Shown here: positions 46,627 to 57,300 of the stretch, piece by piece | Numbering within the stretch: position 1 is the first letter of the stretch | Layout: each line of letters opens with the position of its first letter | Source of the DNA: Pseudomonas jessenii | Lineage (GTDB): Bacteria > Pseudomonadota > Gammaproteobacteria > Pseudomonadales > Pseudomonadaceae | Assembly: GCF_002236115.1 (NCBI RefSeq) | Contig: NZ_NIWT01000007.1 | Coordinates: forward strand, 372,001-436,000 | Direction: 5' to 3' | DNA length: 64,000 bases | Made by a program: the position numbers and the translations under genes | Notes under the pieces: generated by a model | What the model was told of the DNA's origin: nothing | Databases searched by the model: none | The model's input: only the letters and a program-made list of their open reading frames with translations

Positions 46627-46947
46627 ATGTTCAAAGTGACACCCAATCCGCCGGATTCCGCCCCATCCTCCCCGCACGAAAGCCTCGATCACCACCTCAA
46701 CCCCGGCACCAACATCATGGCCACTCCGCGTACACCCTGCACGATGTTCATCGTCAATCCCGAACTCAGTATCGAAACCCTGCTGGTGCACGCCTGTGAG
46801 TCGCTGGCGTCGGCCAATGTCATGGCCAACGATCTGGTGGATCATCTACAAGGAACAAGCCGCAATGCGCTGTTGGGGATTGCGCAGGTGATCATGCTGG
46901 GGGAACTGGCGGTGAATCGGGCGCTGGATCGGCTTGATCCACCTTAG
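46627..46947 (+). CDS. small DUF6124-like protein
   Basis: The 106-residue protein starts MFKVTPNPPDSAPS, the typical opening of small DUF6124 proteins in Pseudomonas. A helical C-terminal half follows (ETLLVHACESLASANVMANDLVDHL). CAGGAGTAA gives a good ribosome site. No membrane segment is visible and the function is unknown. It is preceded by the second structured leader. Confidence 0.8.
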   Translation: MFKVTPNPPDSAPSSPHESLDHHLNPGTNIMATPRTPCTMFIVNPELSIETLLVHACESLASANVMANDLVDHLQGTSRNALLGIAQVIMLGELAVNRALDRLDPP

Positions 46948-46971
46948 TCATCCGAGTCAGCGCAAAACAAA

Positions 46972-47063
46972 CTGTGGGAGCGAGCTTGCTCGCGATGGCG
47001 GTGTGTCAGACACATCAATGTTGAATGTGCTGCCGCTATCGCGAGCAAGCTCGCTCCCACAGG
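46972..47063. repeat. REP inverted pair (BIME)
   Basis: Inverted complete REP copies lie between the DUF6124-like gene and the convergent hydrolase gene. Confidence 0.92.
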
Positions 47064-47094
47064 GGGACGGCGTCGCTGATCACTACGCCATACG

Positions 47095-48060
47095 TCAGGC
47101 CAGACTCTCGCTGATCTGCGCCGCCAGTTGCGCCAGCATCCCCGGCACTTCCTGGACCATCTCGCCCATGCGCGCAAAGTCGTGGGTCATGCCGGCCTTG
47201 ACCTCCAGCACCAGGGGTTGCCCCGCAGTACGCTGTTTCTCGGCCCAGGCCAGGCCTTCATCGAGCAACGGGTCGTATTCGGCCAGCCACAACACCGTCG
47301 GCGTCAGCCGTTGCACGCACTCGGTGTACAACGGTGAAAAACGCCAGTCAGCACGATCCGCTTCACTGCGTTGGTATTGCTGGTAGAACCATTCCAGCGT
47401 GGTGGCTTCCAGCAGATAGCCTTCGGCGAATCGCTCGAGGGACGGGCGTTTTTTTACCGCGTCGATCACCGGGTACAGCAGCACTTGCAGACGAGGCACA
47501 AGCGGCCATCCCAACGGGTCCTGGGCGATGGCGATGCACAGCGAGGCCACCAGGCTGCCGCCGACGCTGTCCCCCGCCAGCGCAATGCGCCTGGCGTCCA
47601 GCCCCAGCTCCTTGGCTCCGGTGATGGCCAGCCAACGCGTGATGTCTTCGGCATCGTTGTAAGCGGTGGGGAAACGGTGTTCCGGCGCCAGGCGATAGTC
47701 CGCCGACAACACGGCAAACTCCCCCGCCAGCGCCAGGCGCCGGCACAGGGTGTCGTGGGAATCGAGGCTGCCCACCACATATCCGCCGCCATGGAAGTAC
47801 AGCAACACCGGGCGCGGCTCGCCGTCCGGTTGCGGGTTGGCATACAGCCGCGCATTGAGCAAATGCCCATCCCGCGCAGCAATGCTGACCTCCGTCACCG
47901 TCAACGCGCCCGTTGGCGCCGCATCGAGCAACTGCGAAGTCTGTTCGAACTGCTGCCGCGCTTCGCTCGGGTTCAGCTCATGCATGGGTTGGCTTTTGCC
48001 GCTGAGGCGGCCGAACTCGGCCAGCTCTAGAAACCCTTCGATGTCCGGGTGCAGTGCCAT
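47095..48060 (-). CDS. alpha/beta hydrolase of the hormone-sensitive lipase family
   Basis: About 321 residues from MALHPDIEGF at 48060; an ATG at 48120 is less likely. The HSL-type oxyanion motif YFHGGGYVVGS, the nucleophile Ser in LAGDSVGGSLV, the Asp in EYDPLLDEG and the His in AGMTHDF make a complete esterase site. It hydrolyses short acyl esters; the natural substrate is unknown. It lies upstream of the REP structure that ends the synthetase operon. Confidence 0.92.
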   Translation of the reverse strand: MALHPDIEGFLELAEFGRLSGKSQPMHELNPSEARQQFEQTSQLLDAAPTGALTVTEVSIAARDGHLLNARLYANPQPDGEPRPVLLYFHGGGYVVGSLDSHDTLCRRLALAGEFAVLSADYRLAPEHRFPTAYNDAEDITRWLAITGAKELGLDARRIALAGDSVGGSLVASLCIAIAQDPLGWPLVPRLQVLLYPVIDAVKKRPSLERFAEGYLLEATTLEWFYQQYQRSEADRADWRFSPLYTECVQRLTPTVLWLAEYDPLLDEGLAWAEKQRTAGQPLVLEVKAGMTHDFARMGEMVQEVPGMLAQLAAQISESLA

Positions 48061-48168
48061 GGGCGGTAGTCTCCAAAAATAAAAAGCTCGCCCAATAAAC
48101 GAACCGTGAGGAGCGTTCATTAGGGCGTCATCCTGTTCAATGAAGAATCTCCCAGGCCGAACAAGAAA

Positions 48169-48305
48169 CCTGTGGCGAGGGGGCTTGCCCCCGTTGGGTC
48201 GCGAAGCGGCCCCAGAACCAGCGTTTGAGATCAGTCAGACATACCGCGTTGTTCGGGATTGCGACTGCTTCGCAGCCGAACGGGGGCAAGCCCCCTCGCC
48301 ACAGG
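48169..48305. repeat. inverted pair of a second REP family (terminator-like)
   Basis: GGCGAGGGGGCTTGCCCCC and its reverse complement are separated by about 80 bases, a different REP family from the others in the window. Its place just after the NRPS stop suggests it ends that transcript. Confidence 0.88.
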
Positions 48306-48333
48306 TAAGTGGGCCTGACCACGAATGAACGGT

Positions 48334-51300
48334 TTAGACCAGCGGCACCACCTCCCGGCCAAGCGCCGCCACCACGGCGTCCAGGCACTCCTCCTGCTGC
48401 AGGATATCGAAGTGGCCGGCCGTTACCGTTTGCACCTTGCGCAGCCGTGGTCGCTGACGCTCCAGGGTCGCGCGTTCGGTCGTCGGGTTGCCATCGGCCC
48501 ACCAGCAATGCAGCTCGGCCTGCGGAGTCGGCAAGGTCTCGACCTGTCGCGACAGCGCCTTCAACCGCGTGCTGACCATGAACGTCTGGGCCAACTCGTC
48601 GGCACCGAGCAGCGCGTAGCCGCTGGCCTGATCGCTTTCGCTGTCGATCACCGCACGAATGATCCGCGCCACTGCCTCGTGGTCCCCCGTCGACTCGGTA
48701 CTCAACACCCGGGCAATCACCTCGCCATCCATGCCCAAGGTTGCACCGAGGAACTCGGCCAGATCCGTGCGCCACTCATCCGGGCTGACGACGGCATTGA
48801 CCTGGGTCGGCACAAAGCTGTCCACCAGGCCGACAAACGCCACTCGCTGGCCCTGCTGTTCGAACAAGTCACTCACCATCAACGCCAACGCCCCGCCCAG
48901 CGACCAGCCCAGCACGTGGTACGGCCCCTGGGGTTGCCGGGCGCGGATCGCCTCGACGTAATCTTGGGCCATCTGCGCAAGCGAGCTGTCGTGCCACTGC
49001 CGGTCGAGCAGCATCCGGCATTGCACGCCGTACACCGTGCGCTCGCCATCGAGGCGTCGGGCCAATGGCTCGTAGTCGAACACCGTGCCAAAACCGGCGT
49101 GCAGGCAGAACAGCGGCGGCTGATCATTCACCACCTGGTTTAGCAGCAACAGCGGTTGCGGACTGTGTCGCAGCGGCTGTTCATCGACACCGGACAACCC
49201 GGCAATCGTCGGCTTGGCCATCATGTCCCGCAGCTTGAGCTGGAAGCCCGGCTCGTTCAGGGCGCGCACTTTCGAGATCACCTTGAGGGTGCGCAGCGAA
49301 TCGCCGCCCAACTCGAAGAAGTTGTCGGTAATGCCAACCTTCTCGATGCCCAGCACCTGTTGCCAGATATCCGCCAGCGCCCATTCCAGCGGCGTGCGCG
49401 GCGCCACGTAGTCACGGCCGGTGAAGGCCGGGTCCGGCAAGGCCTTGCGATCGAGCTTGCCGTTGGGGGTCAACGGGAAGCGCGGCAGCACCACGACCTG
49501 CGTCGGCACCATGTAGTCAGGCAGGCTCTCGCGCAATGCCGCCTGGCAACGCGGGCCGAGGCCATCGTCTTGCGCCGCCACCACATAGCCCACCAATTGC
49601 GGCCCCTGACCGTTGTCACGCACCACCACCAGCGCATCGTTGACCCCGGCCTGCTCGCGCAAGCGGGCTTCGATTTCACCCAGTTCGATGCGGAAGCCAC
49701 GCACCTTGACCTGGTGGTCGATACGCCCGACGTAATCGAACACGCCATCCTCGCGACGGCGCACCAGGTCGCCGGTGCGGTACAGGCGCCCGCCTTCGGT
49801 GCTGAACGGATCGGCGACGAAACGCTCGGCGCTCTGCCACGGGTGGCGATGGTAGCCGCGCGCGACACCCCGTCCGCCGATGTACAACTCACCGACCATG
49901 CCCACCGGCAGCGGGTTGAGGTCCATGTCCAGTACGTGCAGGCTGCGGCTGCCGACGCGTTGACCAATCGGCGCATACATCGCCTGGCAATGGCCGTCGG
50001 CGGCGATTTTCCACAGCAGCGGCGTGACCACGGTTTCCGTCGGCCCATAGCCGTTGACCAGGAATTGCGGCTTGAGTGTGTGCTTGACCCGCTCGAAGGT
50101 GGCGTCCGGCACCGCGTCGCCACCGAAGCAATAGATGCGCACCGGCGGCGGGTTGCCGCCCTGCAATTCGGCGTGTTCGGCCAGTTGCAGCAGATAGGCC
50201 GGCGGGAAGCAGGCGACGCTGATGCGCTGACGGTGCAGCACCGTCAGGGTCTGCTCGGCGGTCCACAGATTGTTGTCGCGGATCACCAGGGTCGAGCCGC
50301 TGATCAGCGCGGTGATCCAGCGTTCATGGGCGCCATCGAAGGCGAACGACATGAAATGCAGCTCGCGATTGTTCGGGTCCATCTCGTATAGCTCGGCGAT
50401 GGCTTGCACATGCATGCTCAAAGGCCCGTGGGCGACGGCGACGCTTTTCGGCTTGCCGGTGGAGCCCGAGGTGTAGATCAGGTAGGCCAGTTGCCCGGCT
50501 TGCACGGAACTCGATGGCACCGCCACATCGACGTCGAGGTTCAAGCGATCCACTGCGACCATCGCCGTGCCCGGATTGAGTTGCGTGCTATCGCACAGAC
50601 GCTCCTGGGTCAGCAGCAAGCGCATATCGCTGTCGGCCATCATGTAGCGCAGGCGTTCCTGCGGGTATTGCGGGTCCAGCGGCACGTAGGCCGCACCGCA
50701 CTTCATCACCGCCAGCAGCGACACCACCAGCTCCAGCGAGCGCTCCATGAACACACCGATCACGTCTTCGGCCTGCACGCCTTGCTCCAGCAGATGCACT
50801 GCCAGGGCATCGGAGCGATGGTCCAGCTCGGCATAACTCAACTGCTCGGCGTCGCGATCGGCATAACTGAGCACCAGCGCCGTGTGATCCGGTTGCAGTC
50901 GCGCACGCTGACGGATCAGTTCGTGCACCGGCGTCTCGTCACCCTCAGCCACCACCGGCAGTTCGCCGTCCAGCGCCCGGCCTTCGTCCAGGGTCAGCAG
51001 GCCCAGCTCACCGACGGCACGCCCGGCGTCGTCGCACAGGCGCTGCATCAGGCTTTCCATGTGGCTGCGCAACACTTCGACGGTCGCCAGATCGAACTGA
51101 TCGCGCTGGTGCATGTACTCGATGCGCAGCCCTTCGTCGAGGCTGACCATCAGGTCCATGGCGAAGCTGGTCAGGCCGAAATCGGAGACGTCCTCGAAGC
51201 GCAGGGAATCGCCGTTCCACTCGCGAAGGGTACGGTCCACCGGCTGGTTTTCGAACACGATGATGCTGTCGAACAACGACTGCCCGCCCTGCCCGGCCCA

Positions 51301-54300
51301 GCGCTGAATATCACTGAGCGGGGTTTGCTGGAAGTCGCGGATGTCGAGGTTGCAGGCCTGGATCTCCCGCAGCCAGTCGCCGACGCTGGCTTCGGTCGGC
51401 ACCGTGTTGACCACCGGCAAGGTGTTGATGAACAACCCGAGCATGTTCTCCGAGCCGTTGAGTGTTTCCGGGCGCCCGGACACCGTGGCGCCGAAGGTCA
51501 CCGTGCGCTGGCCGGTGTAGCGCTGCAACAGCAGCAACCACGCGGCTTGCACCAGGGTGTTGAGGGTCACTTGCTGTTGCTGGGCAAAGGCCTGCAAACC
51601 CGCGGTCTGCCCGGCGCTCAGGTGCGTATAGATCGCGTGATAACCGGCTTGCGGCGCCTTGACCGGCAGTGCGCGGGCCAGGTGCGTGGCGCCTTCGAGG
51701 TTACTGAGTTTGTCTTTCCAGAACGCTTCGCTGGCCTCGGCGACTTGCTGGCCGAGCCAGTCGATGTAGTCGCGATAGGCGGCCACCGGCTCGTGCTCCT
51801 CACCGCTGTAATGGCGCAGCACTTCACCGATCAGGCGCGACACGCTCCAGCCATCCATGAGGATGTGGTGGTAGGTCCAGATCAGGCGATAGCGGTCGTC
51901 TTCCAGGCGCACCAGCAACAGGCGCAACAGCGGTGCACGGTTCAACGAGAAGCCGCGTTCGCGCTCCTCGAGGGCCAGTTGGCGGACGCGCTCAGGCTGA
52001 TCATCGAGCCCGCGCCAGTCCAATTCAGTGAGCAGTGACGGCGCGTCACGCAGCACCACTTGCAGCGGTTCCTTGTCGCCTTCCCAGAGGAATGCGGTGC
52101 GCAGAATCCCGTGACGTTTGGCAGCATCCGCCCAGGCTGCACGGAAACGCGCACCGTCGACGCCGCGCACACCCACTTCGATCTGATTGACGTACAGCCC
52201 CGAGTCGCCGTCCTGCACCGAGTGGAACAGCATGCCCTGCTGCATCGGCGACAGCGGATAAACATCCTCGACTTCGTCCGCTGCCAGTTCCAGCGCCTGA
52301 TACTGCGCGTCACTCAGTTCGATGTTCGCGGTCGGTGCAAACACCGTCTGTACGGCTTGATCTGCCGTGAGCGGTTGAGCGACCGCGGCCAGTTCGACGA
52401 TGGTCGGATGGCTGAACACATCTTTGGGCGAAATGCTCAACCCGGCCTTGCGTGCGCGACTGACAGCCTGGATCGAGACGATTGAATCGCCGCCCAGTTC
52501 GAAGAAGTTGTCGTGCATGCCAATCTGCGGCACTTCGAACAACGCCTGCCACACGGCTTGTAGCGTCGCTTCCACGGCACTGCGCGGCGCAACGTATTCG
52601 CGCACTTGCAGGTCCGGTTGCGGCAATGCGCGGCGGTCGAGCTTGCCGTTGGGCGTCACCGGCAACTGATCGAGCAACAGCACGTGGCTCGGCTGCATGT
52701 GCTCGGGCAGTGCGTTGCGCAGGTGTTGCTTGAGTGGATCAACGGCAGCATCACCTGTGACGTAAGCCACCAGTTGCTTGGACTTGCCAACGTCGAGGGC
52801 GATCACCACGGCCTCGCGCACCGATGGATGCTCCAGCAGGCAGGCTTCGATTTCCCCCAGCTCGATGCGCAAGCCACGGATCTTCACTTGATGGTCGATG
52901 CGCCCGACGTATTCGATCACGCCGTCCGCGCGATAACGCGCCAGGTCGCCGGTGCGGTACAAGCGCTCGCCCTGCTCACCGAACGGGCTGGCGACAAAGC
53001 GTTCGGCGGTCAGCTCCGGACGGTTGTGATAACCACGGGCCAGGCCGATGCCGCCCAGATACAGCTCACCCACACAACCTTGCACTTGCGGTTGCAGGCT
53101 GTCGTCGAGGATGTAGGTCACCAGGTTGGCAATCGGCTGACCGATCGGCACGCTGAAGCCGCCGTCGTCGACACAAGTCCAGTGGGTCACGTCGATGGCC
53201 GCTTCGGTCGGGCCGTACAGGTTGTACAAGCCAACGTTGGGCAGCACGCGGAACAGGCTGTGTTGCAAGTCCGCCGACAGGGCTTCGCCGCTGCACATGA
53301 CCTGCCGCAGGCTGGCGCAACGCTCGAAGCCTTCGCCCTGAACGAACGCCTGCAGCATCGACGGCACGAAATGCAGGGTGCTGACCTTGTACTGCTCGAT
53401 CAGGCTGACCAGTTGCGCCGGATCGCGATGGGCACCCGGCCCGGCCACGGCCAGGCGTGCGCCGGTCATCAATGGCCAGAAAAACTCCCAGACCGACACG
53501 TCGAAACTGAACGGGGTTTTCTGCAATACGGTGTCGCGCCCATCCAGTGGGTACGCGCCCTGCATCCACGCCAAGCGGTTGTACAAGGCCTCATGGTGGT
53601 TGGCCGCGCCCTTGGGTTTGCCGGTGGAGCCGGAGGTGTAGATCATGTAGGCCAGCGATTGCAGCTCGACCACACAAGGCAGGTTTTCGTCGCTCAGGCC
53701 GTCCAGTAAACCGGCCATGTCATCGAGACAAATCGCCGTGGTGGCGGGCGGAATCGGCAACTGCTCAAGCAAATGACGCTGGGTCAGCAGCAGGTGTATG
53801 CCGCTGTCGTCGAACATGTGCTCCAGGCGTTCGCGCGGGTAGTCCGGGTCCAGCGGCACGTAGGCGCCACCGGCCTTCATGATCGCCAGCAGGCCGATCA
53901 CCAGTTCCAGCGAACGCTCGGCGGCAATGCCCACCAGCACTTCGGCGCCGACGCCCTGGCTGCGCAGGTAGTGCGCCAGCCGGTTGGCCTGTCGATTGAG
54001 TTCGCGATAGCTGAGGGTCTGGCCGGCAAACACCAGGGCCGGAGCCTCTGGGGTTTGCTGCACCTGGGCTTCGAAGCACTGGTAAACCGGACGCACATCC
54101 GGCCAGGCCTGCGCGGTGCGGTTGAAGCCCTCGATCTGCTGCGCCGTTTGTGCGGCATCGAGCAGGTTCAAGCGCCCCAATGGCTGCTGCGGCGCACTGA
54201 CCATGGCATCGAGCAATGCCAGCAGACGTGTGCTCAAGCCTTCAATGGCTTCTGCGCTGAACAGCGCCGTGTCGTAGTTGAAACGCAAATCCAGGCATTC

Positions 54301-57300
54301 ACCCAGCTCGGCGGCGATGGCCAGGGGGAAGCTGGTCTGGTCGTGGTTGCTGATGCCGGAGAACTTCAGCGCGCTGGCATTGCCCTCCTCCAGCGCCTGG
54401 GCCACCGGATAGTTTTCGAACACCAGCAGCGTGTCGAACAGCGCCTCGCCAGAGTGGCCGGCCCAACGCTGCACATCCGCCAGCGGTGTGTATTCGACTT
54501 CGCGCAACTTGAGGTTGAGCGCCTGGACTTCATCGATCCATTGGCTGACCGTGCGCTCGGGGTGCGGTGTGGCGATCACCGGCAAGGTGTTGATGAACAG
54601 ACCGATCTGCTGCTCGATGCCTTGCAATTCGCTTGGACGCCCCGACACCGTGGCGCCGAACGCCACTGTTTGCTGCCCGGTGTAGCGCTGCAACAGCAAC
54701 AGCCACGCCGCTTGCAGCACCGTGTTGGGCGTGACGCGGGCCTGACGGGCGAACCCGCTCAGGCGCTCGGTGGCCGCGCGATCCAGGCTCAGGTGCAGGG
54801 TGCGATGAGCATCGCCCTGCCCGGCAACCGGCCCCGGCAAGGCGCCGGCCAGTCGCGTCGGTTCGGTGAACGACTGCAATTGCTCCAGCCAGAACGCTTC
54901 GCATGCGGCGCGATCACGGGTGCCCAGCCAAGTCATGTAATCGCGATAACCGCCAACATTCGGCGCCGGCATGATTCCGCAATACCGCTGCAGCACTTCG
55001 CCGAACAACTGCGAAGTGCTCCAGCCGTCCAGCAGGATGTGGTGGTTGGTGAAGATCAGGTGATGGCGGTCATCGGCGGTCTGCACCAGGGTCAGGCGCA
55101 GCAACGGCGCCAATGTCAGGTCGAAACCGCGCAGACGGTCGTCCTCGGCCAGGCGATCCAGCGCTCCGGTAACCTTGGATTGATCGCGCCAGTCGAGCAC
55201 GGTCAGCGGCAGCGTGGCGTCGGCCAGGATCACTTGCAACGGCCGCGAGCCGTTGCTTTCGCTGAAGAACGCCGCACGCAGCACTTCATGGCGCTGAAGC
55301 GTCTGCTGCCAGGCATCGCGGAACGCCTCGACGTCGAGCCCCTGCACATCCACGCGCATCTGCGGGATGTAGGCCCCGGCATCCGGGGCGAACAGGCTGT
55401 GAAACAGCATGCCCTGCTGCATCGGCGACAGCGGCAGGATGTCTTCGATCTGGCTGGCCGCCAGCGGCAAGGCATCCAGCTGCGCCTGATCGACGCGCAC
55501 CAGTGGCACGTCGCTCGGGGTCAACCCGCCGGCACCGCTCAGGCAATGTTCGATCAGCTGTTGCAGCTCCAGGGCGTAGGCATCGGCCAGACGTTGCACG
55601 GTCTGCGGGTTGAACACGTCACCGCTGAAAGTCCAGCTCAGGCGCAGTTGCCCGGCATACACCTGACCGTTGATGCTCAGGCCCCGGTCCAGTTCGGCCG
55701 ATGCGCCCTGCTCGGCGCCACCGTTTTCCCGGGCCGGGCGCCACGGTGCCTGTTCGTCGAAACTGGCGTCGAACTGGCCCATGTAGTTGAAGGTGACCTG
55801 CGGCGACGGCAGATCCTCAAGGCCGGCGTCGGCCAGATAGCGCAGGATGCCGAAGCCGATGCCCTTGTCGGGCACGGCGCGCAGCTGTTCCTTGACTGCT
55901 TTGATGCTTGCAGCCAGATCGCCCGCTGGGGTGAGTTTCACCGGGAAGATCGAGGTGAACCAGCCCAGGGTACGGGTCAGGTCGATGTCGTCGAACAGGT
56001 CTTCGCGGCCATGGCCTTCCAGTTTCACCAGCGTCGAAGTTTGACCGGTCCAGTTGCCCAGCACCCGCGCCAGCGCGGTCAGCAACAGGTCGTTGACCTG
56101 GGTGCGGTAAGCCGCCGGGGCGTCCTGCAGCAGTTGGCGGGTCAATGTGCTGTCGAGCAACGTTTCCACGCTCACGGCATGCTGGCTGGCCAGGCTGCCT
56201 TGGGGGTTGTCGGCGGGCAGTTGCACCTGTACGTCGCGGTACTGGTCTTGCCAGTAACTGGCCTGGCTGGCCAATGCAGCACTTTGCGCATGAGTTTGCA
56301 GGCGAGCGGCCCAGGCCTGATAGGCGCTGGTTTTCGCTGGCAGACGCAGGGGTTGAGCTTGCTGCGCTTGTTGATACGCGGTTTGCAAATCTTCCAGCAG
56401 CAATCGCCAGGACACGCCGTCCACCGCCAGGTGATGCACCACCAGCAACAGGCGCTGGCCCGCCGCGCCCATGTCCACCAGCAAGGCGCGCAACAGCGGG
56501 CCGTCCTGCAGATTCAGGCTGGCTTGCGCGGCGTTGCACAGTTCAAGCAGTTCATCGGCATTGGCGGCCTGGCGCTGCCACAGCACCTCGGAACTGTTCC
56601 ACTGCTCGGCCTGGGCCTGTTGCCAGACGCCGTCGACATTACGCAACCGCAGACGCAACCCGTCGTGATGTTCTACCAGCGCGGCCAAGGCCTGTTGCAG
56701 GCTGTCGCTGTCCAGCGGCTCGCGCAGTTCCAGCAGCAGCGACTGGTTCCAGTGGTGACGGGCCTCGATGTCTTGCTCGAAGAACCAGTGCTGGATCGGC
56801 GTCAGCAGCACCTCGCCACGCACCGGCCCCTGGTCGATGACCAACCCGGCGCTGCGTACCGCGACCTTCGCCAGGCTCTGCACGGTCTGGTGCTGGAACA
56901 GGTCCCGCGGGGTGATGCGAATCCCGGCCTGTCGCGCGCGGCTGACCACCTGGATCGAGATGATCGAGTCGCCGCCCAGTTCGAAGAAGTTGTCGTCGAT
57001 GCCCACGCGCTCGAGCTTGAGCACGTCTTGCCAGATCGCCGCCAACTCGGTTTGCAGCTCATCCATCGGCGCCGTGTAGGCCTGCTGCGCCAGCGTTGCG
57101 TCGGGCTTGGGCAATGCAGCGCGATCGAGTTTGCCGTTGCCGGTCAGCGGCCATTGGTCGAGTTTGATCAGATGCGCCGGCACCATGTAGTCCGGCAAAC
57201 CGGCCTGCAAATGTTCACGCAGGGAGTGGCGCAAATCGCTGTCGTCGCCGCTCGCGGTGAACCACGCGACCAATTGCGGGCTGCCATTGACCTGCGGTGC

